This document shows positions 23,055-30,277 of a stretch of DNA of 45,384 nt, in pieces. The first letter of the stretch is position 1. The number at the start of each line of letters is the position of its first letter. This DNA is from Acidobacteriota bacterium (GTDB lineage Bacteria > Acidobacteriota > Vicinamibacteria > Marinacidobacterales > Marinacidobacteraceae). The notes under the pieces were generated by a model. That model was given only the letters and a program-made list of their open reading frames with translations. It did no database searches and was not told where the DNA came from. Made by a program: the position numbers and the translations under genes. Location of the stretch: contig VXNL01000046.1 in the NCBI GenBank assembly GCA_009840635.1, positions 1 through 45,384 of the forward strand, read 5' to 3'.

Positions 23055-23865
23055 TGAGAGAAATCTCTTGGCACGCTGCGTCTGTCAAGTACACGGAAAG
23101 AAGTTTCTTACTCTGTTCGTGGAGCAAAGCAAAGTCCCTATCGAGTTGGTCATCGAAAGACTGAGGCGTTAGATTCAGTCGATCGTCCTCATTGAGAAAA
23201 TCCAACCGGGCCAACATTTCCATTCTGATGATGTATTTGTCCTTGTCCTCAGGCGCGTTAAGCCCATTGACGTGCATGCGCTGGAGGAGGCGAGTTCCGT
23301 CGGGCGAATCATCGTGAGTGAACCACCCATGATGAGCGTGCCATAGAGGTCCGTGCTGCAACGCCGTCTTGGGAAGGTGCGGACAATTCTTGTTGATCAA
23401 CGATTCAATGTCATAGGTGGTTGAATCGTCGGTTTGTTCAAAGACATCGACGTACTGGAGGACTAGCGATCGAATAGCTATGGAAGAATCCTGAAGAACA
23501 TCAGCGATGTCGGCAAAAAGACGTTGGGTGGATGGCCACACGTTGTCCCATAACGAGTATGCAAGGCAGTTTACGGTTATGTTGGCACCGTCCGTTCGGA
23601 GCCGCCAATCAAGCATTCCTGACGGGTTATAGCGTTCGAACGCCAAGGGTGGCGGAGATGGGGGCGGTGGCGCTTCGCTCGGATCGGGCGGTAGTACTGC
23701 TATTGCTAGACCCGGCTCATCGCGGATTTTGGGAAGGAATGCTGACCACTTTGAATGCGCACCGTGCAGGCGTTTGCGCTCCCCCCATTCGAGAGGTCGG
23801 GCGAGGACAAGTCCGAAAATGACCTCGCTGATGGCGTGTGACTCGTGGATGGGCCTAAAGGGCAT
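23044..23865 (-). CDS. TIGR04255-like sporadically distributed protein
   Basis: The 273-residue protein begins with HAISEVIFGLVLARP and ends with FDDQLDRDFALLHEQSKKLLSVYLTDAACQEI, which matches the usual start (a strand with 'EV.F') and end ('LHE....F...IT') of the TIGR04255 family. That family is of unknown function and has patchy distribution. The middle contains LRSLVLQYVDVFEQ and a proline-rich loop (PPDPSEAPPPPSPPP). There is no signal peptide or membrane helix. It is the first gene of a three-gene overlapping operon in DNA of clearly lower GC than its neighbours, consistent with recent acquisition. The family call is moderate. Confidence 0.65.
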   Translation of the reverse strand: MPFRPIHESHAISEVIFGLVLARPLEWGERKRLHGAHSKWSAFLPKIRDEPGLAIAVLPPDPSEAPPPPSPPPLAFERYNPSGMLDWRLRTDGANITVNCLAYSLWDNVWPSTQRLFADIADVLQDSSIAIRSLVLQYVDVFEQTDDSTTYDIESLINKNCPHLPKTALQHGPLWHAHHGWFTHDDSPDGTRLLQRMHVNGLNAPEDKDKYIIRMEMLARLDFLNEDDRLNLTPQSFDDQLDRDFALLHEQSKKLLSVYLTDAACQEISLNAS

Positions 23866-23893
23866 GTGACGACTGCGGGTAAACGTGCGGCGG

Positions 23894-23899
23894 ATTCTA
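23894..23899 (-). promoter_or_regulatory. Putative -10 box of the island operon
   Basis: On the minus strand CCGC-TAGAAT-CCGCC lies 29 bases upstream of the first gene's ATG at 23865, giving a leader of about 22 bases. It resembles the -10 boxes of the neighbouring serine hydrolases. No -35 was recognised. Confidence 0.45.
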
Positions 23900-23979
23900 G
23901 CGGGTAGTTTCTGCCCTTATGCGGGCGCTGAAATACGGAGCCCCAGCGAGCTGAGGAGTCGGTCGGCCGCATTCACAGG

Positions 23980-25425
23980 TCATTCCGCGCTGTCGTCGAA
24001 GGCGGCCAGGATCGCGGAGACGGTGGCGTTCAGGTAGGGGCCGAATTCGCCCGGGCTGGGGCCGAGACGGACGATCACCACGTCCCGGGACGGAATCACC
24101 ATCGTGGTCTGCCCCATGAATCCCGAGGCCCAGTAGGCGTCGCGCGGGATGTCCGCGTAGCGCCCGCCGAGGTTCAGCCACCAAAGGCCGCCGTATTCGT
24201 CCTCCTTCGCGCCCGGCGACAAGCTGCTGACGAACTCGGACCAGCCCTCCGGAAGGATGCGGTCGCCCTCGAAGACGCCGTCCCACAGGTGGAGGAGTCC
24301 GAAGCGCATCCAGTCGGCGGCGCTGCCGTATTCGTAGCCGCTCAGGATGAAGTTGCCCCAGGGATCGGGTTCCAGCACGAAGTCGCGGGAGCCGATCCGG
24401 TCGAAAAGCATCCGCTGCGGGTGGGTCAGGTACTCCTTGCCGTTGTTCTCCACTGTCTCGCGGACGATCCGCCCGAGGGTCAGGGGATCGGAGTTCCGGT
24501 AGCGGTACTCGGTGCCCGGCGGGATGCCGTAGGGCTGTCCGGAGGCGTGTTCGAAGACGTTCAGCGCGTCGAAGTAGACGCGCATGTGCTCGTTCTCGGG
24601 AACGAGCGATTCGGGGCCGTTGAGCCCCAGGTTCGTCATGTCGAGCCCGCTGCTCATGGTGAGCAGGTGCCGCATCGTGATGACGCCGCGGGGGTCGCCC
24701 TCCTCGCGCCACTCGGCGACCGGGGCCGGGTCGTCGAGTTCGAAGTGACCCTTCTGCATGAGCACGCCGATCAGCGTCGCGGTGACGCTCTTCCCCTCTG
24801 ACCAACTGATCTGCGGCGTGTTCCGCGTGAACCCGGGGGCGTAGCGTTCGCCCACGATCTTCCCGCCCCGGACCACCGCGAGGGCGCGGGTGTTCTGCTC
24901 GGTTCCCATCGCGGCGTCGAGCGCGGCGTCGAGCGCCGCCCGGTCCACGCCGGCCTGACCGGGTTCCTCCGCGCCCACGTCCCCGAGCGGCCAGTCCTGC
25001 TCATCCGCCGGCGGCTGGTCCCGCGGAACGGGCACCGGGGTGAACCGCACCGAGTCGGCGCCGTCCTCCAGCAGGGTGCATCCCTGATCCCCGTGGTACT
25101 TCGCGGTGCGTGGCGCCACGTCGGCGGCCCACACGGTGGCGCTCTTCGCCTCCATGTCTACCTCCCACTCGAAGTCGTCCTGCCAGGCGAAGCCGACGAA
25201 GGGCTCGATGTCCTCGGCCAGCACCGTCTCCGGCGAGCGCTCGGTGACCCGCCCCACCACGAAGGTGCCGGAGCAGAGGTGGTGGGCATTGATCCCGGCG
25301 GCGTACTTCCGGAAGCGGTCGTCGTCCGCCTCCTCGGCGGCCGGCGGCCCGCCCATGCATCCCGGCAGGAGTGCGACCGCCAAGCCGAAACCTGCGAGTC
25401 GCCAAAGAGCGCGTGCGTTCACCAT
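23980..25425 (-). CDS. Secreted serine hydrolase (class C beta-lactamase fold), lipoprotein, copy 3
   Basis: The 481-residue protein is the same length as copy 1 and very similar along its whole length, including KYAAGINAHHLCSG, SWSEGKSVTATLIGVLMQ (SxxK nucleophile), TEYRYRNSDPLTLGRIV (YxN) and GFMGQTTMVIPSRDVVIVRLG. The signal peptide ends at LLPGC (Cys23). The ATG at 25425 is preceded by GGAGG eight bases upstream and a TAGAAT box at 25452-25457; the frame continues further upstream but without signal-peptide character. Its 3' end is identical over 79 bases to the remnant on the other side of the lower-GC island. Confidence 0.9.
   Translation of the reverse strand: MVNARALWRLAGFGLAVALLPGCMGGPPAAEEADDDRFRKYAAGINAHHLCSGTFVVGRVTERSPETVLAEDIEPFVGFAWQDDFEWEVDMEAKSATVWAADVAPRTAKYHGDQGCTLLEDGADSVRFTPVPVPRDQPPADEQDWPLGDVGAEEPGQAGVDRAALDAALDAAMGTEQNTRALAVVRGGKIVGERYAPGFTRNTPQISWSEGKSVTATLIGVLMQKGHFELDDPAPVAEWREEGDPRGVITMRHLLTMSSGLDMTNLGLNGPESLVPENEHMRVYFDALNVFEHASGQPYGIPPGTEYRYRNSDPLTLGRIVRETVENNGKEYLTHPQRMLFDRIGSRDFVLEPDPWGNFILSGYEYGSAADWMRFGLLHLWDGVFEGDRILPEGWSEFVSSLSPGAKEDEYGGLWWLNLGGRYADIPRDAYWASGFMGQTTMVIPSRDVVIVRLGPSPGEFGPYLNATVSAILAAFDDSAE
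23985..24063. repeat. 79-base direct repeat, right copy
   Basis: Identical to 21699-21777; together they bracket the island operon. This copy is the coding 3' end of the intact serine hydrolase copy 3. Confidence 0.9.
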
Positions 25426-25451
25426 CGGAGGATCCTCCGTCTCTGGCGGCG

Positions 25452-25457
25452 ATTCTA
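25452..25457 (-). promoter_or_regulatory. Putative -10 box of serine hydrolase copy 3
   Basis: CCCG-TAGAAT-CGCCG on the minus strand, 27 bases upstream of the ATG, conserved with copy 1. Confidence 0.5.
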
Positions 25458-25511
25458 CGGGTCTTGAGCCGCCGTCCCCACAGTTGGACCACAGGCTACG
25501 GGAGGGCGTCA

Positions 25512-25540
25512 TTGACTTCGGCGCCAATGGCGCCTATTCT
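25512..25540 (+). promoter_or_regulatory. Promoter with embedded operator of the RelE/XRE toxin-antitoxin locus
   Basis: -35 TTGACT (25512-25517), a 17-base spacer and -10 TATTCT (25535-25540). The spacer is almost filled by the perfect palindrome GGCGCC-AAT-GGCGCC (25520-25534). Transcription should start near 25547, three bases before the GTG of the broken toxin gene. This is the best sigma-70-like promoter in the window, and the palindrome between the hexamers suits repression by the XRE antitoxin. Confidence 0.7.
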
Positions 25541-25549
25541 GCTGGTGAG

Positions 25550-25752
25550 GTGGCGCTGCAAACCGTCGTGGAAACACCTGCCTACCTTGTGGCGGCGCGC
25601 GGGTTGTGTTCCTGTTCGCTGGCGAGGACATCCCGGTATTCCTGCTCACCGTCTTCGCCAAGAACGAGAAGGCCAATCTCAGCGTCGCGGAAAGGGATGC
25701 GTTGATCCGCGCTGCGAAGGAACTGGCAGCAGACTACAGGAGAGACCGATGA
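25550..25752 (+). pseudogene. Broken RelE/HigB-type toxin gene
   Basis: The N-terminal piece, beginning at GTG 25550, reads LQTVVETPAYLVAARG, as at the start of RelE/HigB-like toxins. After about 25600 the frame changes, and the other frame encodes the family's C-terminal part: RVVFLFAGEDIPVFLLTVFAKNEKANLSVAERDALIRAAKELAADYRRD. About 40 central codons, normally containing the RNA-cleaving core, are missing and the deletion is out of frame, so no active toxin can be made. The stop overlaps the antitoxin ATG (ATGA), as in intact pairs of this type. Confidence 0.8.
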
Positions 25753-26042
25753 CCAAGGCGTTCGACAAGATCATGGCCGGACTCGACGATGCGCGCGCCT
25801 ACCGGAAGGGGGACCGTAGCGGGTTCATCGTGCACGAAATCGAGGTTGATGATCCCGATGTCGTGGCGATTCGCGCCAGTACAGGGCTGTCGCAGCCGGC
25901 ATTCGCGCGGAGCATCGGTATTCCGCTCGGGACCCTCAAAAACTGGGAGCAGGGTCGCCGGCGTCCCGACGGACCGGCGCGTGTGTTGCTCGCGCTGATC
26001 GCCAGGCGGCCGTCGATCGTCCAGGAAGAGTTGGCGAGCTGA
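25749..26042 (+). CDS. XRE-family HTH antitoxin
   Basis: The 97-residue protein has the layout of HigA/NadS-type antitoxins: an N-terminal arm (MTKAFDKIMAGLDDARAYRKGD) followed by a Cro/C1 helix-turn-helix (IRASTGLSQPAFARSIGIPLGTLKNWEQGRRRPDGPARVLLALIARRP). The ATG overlaps the stop of the broken toxin gene, and AGGAGAG upstream serves as ribosome binding site. It appears intact although its toxin is destroyed, so it may persist as a repressor of its own promoter or as an anti-addiction factor. Confidence 0.88.
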   Translation: MTKAFDKIMAGLDDARAYRKGDRSGFIVHEIEVDDPDVVAIRASTGLSQPAFARSIGIPLGTLKNWEQGRRRPDGPARVLLALIARRPSIVQEELAS

Positions 26043-26133
26043 CGCGGCCTCCGGGGTCGCCGCGGTCCACTGCCGGGAGCCGGCCGCCCGGTCCGTGCTG
26101 CCCGGCGCCAGGAGCTGCGTGGCCCCTCGGCTG

Positions 26134-27585
26134 TCAGTCGCCGGGTGGCTCCGTCCCCGGTGGCGGCTCGCCCAATTCGAAGTCGCGCCGGTAGTAGAGC
26201 GTGCCGCGCTTCATCGTGAGTTCCACCGACTGCAGGCTGTCCGGACCGGTGAGCGGATCCTCACGCAGGAAGACGATGTTGGCGTGCTTCCCGGTCTCGA
26301 GGGTCCCGATCGCGTCCTCCATCCCGAGCGCGACGGCGCCGTGGAAGCTCGCGGCCCTGAGCGCGTCCAGCATCGGCATGCCGACGTCGTCGTGGAACAG
26401 GCGGATCTCCTCGTGGAGCGCCGGGAAGGCGTTGTCGGGCGGCGTCATCCCGTCGGTGCCGGTCGCGACCATGACGCCGGCCTCCCAGGCGCGGCGGGTG
26501 AGCGCGACCGCGTCCGCGGTCTCGCACCGGGGGCGCACCCCGCGCCGGCGGCGGTCGATCGGCGGACCGCGCCGCGGACGCCGGGGGAGGTCGACGCTGT
26601 CGATCTCCGCCATGCGCCGCAGTCCGACCTCGACGACCACGCGGATGGTGGCGTCGAGGACCGTGCCGTTTCGCTTCATCAGCGCGAACACCGCATCCAC
26701 CGCCGGATCGTTCAGGTCCACGTCGACGAACCCGGTGCGTTTGCCCTCCTGTCCCTCGCGGAAGACGTCGTCCGGGATCGCCGCGCTGCCGATGCTGCAG
26801 ACGTGGGACATCGAGCGCACGCCAGCCCCGGCCACCTCGAGGGCGCGCGCCGGCCCGACGTGGGTATGCGACCACACCGGGACTCCCTGCCTCCCGGCTT
26901 CGGCTGCGATCGCCGCCAGCAGTTCGCCGTCGATGGCCGCGTAGGTCTTGATGCCGGTCGCCCAGGTCCCCCTCGCCAGGGTCACCGCTTCCGCCACGTC
27001 GGTCTCTCCGGTGACGGCCTGCATCCAGGACACCTCTCCCGGCGTTTCGCCGGCCGCCGAGGAAACCGTTCGCGGATCGGTGAAGAACTCGGGCCCCGCC
27101 ATCAGCGCCGAGAAGTGGAGGTCGGGAGCCGGAATCTCCTTGACCAGCGAGGCGCGCTGCAGGTCCATGAGGGAGCGCACGTCCCCTGCCATGTCGCGCG
27201 CCGTGGTGACGCCGCCGTAGAGCTGCCGGTTGAGCAGGAACTCGGCTCTGGCGCGGTTGGCCGAGGTCGCCACGTGGGTGTGCGCTTCGACGAGGCCGGG
27301 AATCGCGAACAAACCGCTTGCATCCACGATCTCCGCCCCCTCGCGCGCTTCCGGACCGAGTTCTCCGGCGGGCGCGATGGCGGAGATCTCTTCGCCCTCG
27401 ACGACGATGGCGAGGCCCGCCCGCGGCCCGGCGCCGGTCCCGTCAATCACGGTCGCGCCCTCGAAGATGATCCGGGCCGGTCCGTTCGGGCCGCCCTCCG
27501 GCCCGGTCTGGGCCGAGAGCGCTCCCGGCCAACCGGGCGCGGCCAGGATTGCGGCGCTCAGGATGGCGCGGCCACCACTCGGCAT
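26134..27585 (-). CDS. Exported amidohydrolase (imidazolonepropionase-like)
   Basis: The 483-residue metal-dependent hydrolase has an N-terminal signal peptide (about residues 5-25, ending GALSAQ) and the family blocks RIIFEGATVIDGTG, EAHTHVATSANRA (HxH metal ligands), SHTHVG, MSHVCSIG, TGTDGMTPPDN (Asp) and LETGKHANIVFLREDPL. It likely hydrolyses a cyclic or linear amide in the periplasm; the substrate is unknown. It is the last gene of a seven-gene operon, starting 8 bases after the double aminotransferase. The region with RRPRRGPPIDRRRRG near residue 350 is an unusually arginine-rich insertion. The ATG at 27585 fits the signal peptide. Confidence 0.88.
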   Translation of the reverse strand: MPSGGRAILSAAILAAPGWPGALSAQTGPEGGPNGPARIIFEGATVIDGTGAGPRAGLAIVVEGEEISAIAPAGELGPEAREGAEIVDASGLFAIPGLVEAHTHVATSANRARAEFLLNRQLYGGVTTARDMAGDVRSLMDLQRASLVKEIPAPDLHFSALMAGPEFFTDPRTVSSAAGETPGEVSWMQAVTGETDVAEAVTLARGTWATGIKTYAAIDGELLAAIAAEAGRQGVPVWSHTHVGPARALEVAGAGVRSMSHVCSIGSAAIPDDVFREGQEGKRTGFVDVDLNDPAVDAVFALMKRNGTVLDATIRVVVEVGLRRMAEIDSVDLPRRPRRGPPIDRRRRGVRPRCETADAVALTRRAWEAGVMVATGTDGMTPPDNAFPALHEEIRLFHDDVGMPMLDALRAASFHGAVALGMEDAIGTLETGKHANIVFLREDPLTGPDSLQSVELTMKRGTLYYRRDFELGEPPPGTEPPGD

Positions 27586-27593
27586 GATGCCGC

Positions 27594-29474
27594 TCAGCCC
27601 GAGAAGGCGTCCATCCGGCCAAACGCCTCGCGGATCAGCTCCTCCGACTGGAGCATGGAGACCCGGGCGTAGCGGTCCCAGCGCTCCCCGAAGGCGGTCC
27701 CGGGGAAGATCAGCACCCGCGCCTCGGTGAGCAGGCGCCGGCAGAACGCCTCCGCCGAAAGGCCGAACCGGGATATGTCCGCCCAGACGAAGAATCCGCC
27801 CCCCTGCGCGGCGGTGGGGATGCCGATCCGGGCGAACCCGTCGAGCAGCAGTTGCCTTCGGGGGGCGTAGATCTCCCGGAGCCGGGCCGGGAAGGCGTCG
27901 CCGCCGGCGAGCGCGGCGGCCGCGGCGCGCTGGGAGAAGAGCGGTCCCGGGCCGGAGAGCGCCGCCTTGGCGCGGGCGCAGGCGGCGATGGCGTCCGCGG
28001 GGCCGGTCAGGTAACCGACGCGGAAGCCGGTCATCGCGTAGCTCTTGGAGACGCTTCCCATCGTCAGCGTCCGGTTCCGCATCCCCGGGAGGGTGGACGG
28101 GGAGAGGATCGGCCCCTCGCCGTCGAGCGTCATGTCGGCGTAGACCTCGTCGGACAGGACCCAGAGGTGGTGGCGGTCCGCGAGTTGGCAGAGTTTCTCC
28201 ACCTCCTCGTCGCGCGTCCGGGCACCGGTCGGGTTGGAGAAGTTCACGATCGTGAGGAGCCGCGGTCGCTCGGCCCGCCGGAGCACTTCCTCGGTGGCCG
28301 CGGCGCGCATCCCGAAGTCCTCGCCGCCGTCGCCGTTGACGCCTCCGCATGGCACCGGCGCCATCCGGCCGCGGGCGAGCGCGATGGCCTGCACGTACGA
28401 GGTGTAGCGCGGGTCGGCGAGCAGCACCTCCTCCCGCTCGCCCACGAGTGCCAGCATCGCGAGGGTGATGCCCTCCTGGGCGCCGCCAGTGACGAGCGTC
28501 TCGGTGTCCGGGTCCCAGCGGATGCCGGTGCGGGCCTCCTCGCGTTCGACGATCCGTTCGCGGAGCCAGCGTTGGCCGAGGGGATCGAGCGGTTCCGTCT
28601 CGCCGATCCGGGCGCAGGCGGCTTCGAGAACCGGCTTCGGGGCGTCGGCGTCGGGATCGCCGCGGCCGAGGCTGACCACGCCCTCGAGACGCGCGGCAAG
28701 CTCCATCAGCGAGTAGCGGGAGTCGTCCTTGCCCGGTTTGGCCAGCGTGGGCCGCGGCAGCGGTTGCGCGGGCCCGGCCCCCAGCAGGAGCGCGGCGGTC
28801 CGCTGCGAGGGGGCCGCGGTGCAGATCGAGACCGCCTGCTTCAGGCCCCGGAGGCGGCCCAGCAGCCGGGGCGGTACCCGGAAGAAGCCGACCCGGAACA
28901 GGGCGAGTTCGGGGAGGCCGTCGAGCGAGCCGACGAGCACCGCCTGTTCTCCCACCTCGGCGAGAAAGGCGCCGTCCGTGTCGGCGGGGAGGAGCCGGTC
29001 CCCGCAATCGACAATCTCCACCCGAGGTGCGCCGCCGGCTTCCTCCGGGGTGACGATCCGCGCGATCGCTCCGTTTTCGGCAGACTCACCGACCGGAAAC
29101 AGGTCCAGGAGGGCGCAGGCGGCGAGCACGCCCGGGTCGCCTTCGACCGCCGGAGACAGGGCCACGCTGCCGGGCGCGTCCCCGGCTTCCGCGCGCGCCC
29201 CGGCGAGCGCGACGAAGAGCGCTTCCTGGCGTCCCCCGGTGATGACCACCGTCCCGCCGGGCGGTGCTCCCGCTGCCTCCAGCCGCCGCCCGATCTCCTC
29301 CTGGAGCTCCGGAAGACCCGGGCGCGGCGTGTAGTGCGTCTCGCCGCCCAGCAGGGCGGACCGGAGTGCGGCCGCGAGCTCGGGAGCGAGCGCGACTCCG
29401 GGGTCGGGAAGGGTCCGGCCCGCTCCGAGCGCGTGCGACCGGTCGGAGACCGGAATCGGGCAGAAGTGGTTCAC
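27594..29474 (-). CDS. Double aminotransferase: inactive N-terminal plus active C-terminal fold-type I domain
   Basis: The 626-residue protein contains two class I/II aminotransferase-like domains. The C-terminal one (about 255-626) is complete: NFSNPTG (411-417), SDEVY (441-445), SVSKSYAMTGFRVGYL with the PLP lysine Lys477, and a late RVSML arginine. The N-terminal one (about 1-250) has HYTPRPGLPELQEEIGRRLEAAG and VGSLDGLPELALFRVGFF; the latter aligns with SVSKSYAMTGFRVGYL but has Gly186 where the PLP lysine should be, and much of its middle is missing. The N-terminal domain therefore cannot be an enzyme by itself. The GTG at 29474 overlaps the SDR stop. The amino donor and substrate are unknown. 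Confidence 0.85.
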   Translation of the reverse strand: MNHFCPIPVSDRSHALGAGRTLPDPGVALAPELAAALRSALLGGETHYTPRPGLPELQEEIGRRLEAAGAPPGGTVVITGGRQEALFVALAGARAEAGDAPGSVALSPAVEGDPGVLAACALLDLFPVGESAENGAIARIVTPEEAGGAPRVEIVDCGDRLLPADTDGAFLAEVGEQAVLVGSLDGLPELALFRVGFFRVPPRLLGRLRGLKQAVSICTAAPSQRTAALLLGAGPAQPLPRPTLAKPGKDDSRYSLMELAARLEGVVSLGRGDPDADAPKPVLEAACARIGETEPLDPLGQRWLRERIVEREEARTGIRWDPDTETLVTGGAQEGITLAMLALVGEREEVLLADPRYTSYVQAIALARGRMAPVPCGGVNGDGGEDFGMRAAATEEVLRRAERPRLLTIVNFSNPTGARTRDEEVEKLCQLADRHHLWVLSDEVYADMTLDGEGPILSPSTLPGMRNRTLTMGSVSKSYAMTGFRVGYLTGPADAIAACARAKAALSGPGPLFSQRAAAAALAGGDAFPARLREIYAPRRQLLLDGFARIGIPTAAQGGGFFVWADISRFGLSAEAFCRRLLTEARVLIFPGTAFGERWDRYARVSMLQSEELIREAFGRMDAFSG

Positions 29475-30277
29475 AGGCTGCTCAGTTCCGCCCACGCGTC
29501 CGCCGGCAGCGGCAGCCCCCGGACTCGCACCGCGTCGGCCACCCGGTCCGCTTCGAAGCGGTGCCCGTTGGGAGCGCCCTCGAAGCCAGGTAGCAGCGCG
29601 AACGCTGCGAACGCGGGACCGAGCGCCTCCGAGGACCCCCAGGCGCGCTTCTCCGCCGGGATCGCCGCTTCGTCCGCCCGCGAAAGCCCGGTCGGCTTGA
29701 TGCGCCCCGCGCCCGGCGTGATCGTGTTGGCAAGGATCCCGGCGCCGCCGCACTCTTCGGCAAGCGCCTTCGCGAGCCCCTCGGTCCCGAACTTGGTCGC
29801 GCAGTACACCGCCTCGTTGGCGAATCCGGAAATCCCTGCCCGCGAACTGGTCAGCAGGACCGATCCGCCGCTCCCGGCGCGGAGCTCGGGCATCAGGTCG
29901 CGCACCAGGAGAAACGCCGCCGTCAGGTTCACCTCCAGCATTTCGTCCAGCTGCGCCCCGGTCGTCTCCTCGACGGCGGTCAGGTGCATGATCGCGGCGC
30001 AGTGCACCAGCGCGCCCAGGTCGCCCCGGGCGATTTCCCTGGCGCGGGCGGCCGCCTCCAGCGTGCTTTCCCGGCGCGACAGGTCGCACACCAGCGGATG
30101 GAACGGCCCGGGACCGCGGTCGGCGGCGACCTCGACGGTGGTTTCGAGTTCGTCGCGGGACCGGTCGAGCAGGATGCACTCGGCGCCTTCCTCGGCGAGG
30201 CCCCAGGCGGCCGAGGCGCCGAGTCCGCGCGCCGCCCCGGTGACCAGGACGCGGCGCCCCCGGAGTCTTTCGCCCAT
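29471..30277 (-). CDS. Short-chain dehydrogenase/reductase in catabolic operon
   Basis: The 268-residue SDR has the cofactor motif TGAARGLG, LLDRSRDE (Asp favouring NAD), catalytic Ser in LTSSRAG and YCATKFGTEGLAKAL (Tyr and Lys). The usual NNAG is replaced by VHCAAI, which occurs in divergent members. The C-terminus (from about residue 205) differs from classical SDRs, which usually end in TG...DGG; here it reads EADRVADAVRVRGLPLPADAW. The ATG at 30277 overlaps the DUF819 stop by one base and the end overlaps the aminotransferase start. A dehydrogenase/aminotransferase pair suggests alcohol to ketone to amine interconversion, or the reverse. Confidence 0.87.
   Translation of the reverse strand: MGERLRGRRVLVTGAARGLGASAAWGLAEEGAECILLDRSRDELETTVEVAADRGPGPFHPLVCDLSRRESTLEAAARAREIARGDLGALVHCAAIMHLTAVEETTGAQLDEMLEVNLTAAFLLVRDLMPELRAGSGGSVLLTSSRAGISGFANEAVYCATKFGTEGLAKALAEECGGAGILANTITPGAGRIKPTGLSRADEAAIPAEKRAWGSSEALGPAFAAFALLPGFEGAPNGHRFEADRVADAVRVRGLPLPADAWAELSSL

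Noticed and set aside
27586..29007. Long upstream extension of the second amidohydrolase frame
   Set aside because: It is arginine- and proline-rich shadow of the aminotransferase gene; the recognisable protein with signal peptide starts at 27585.
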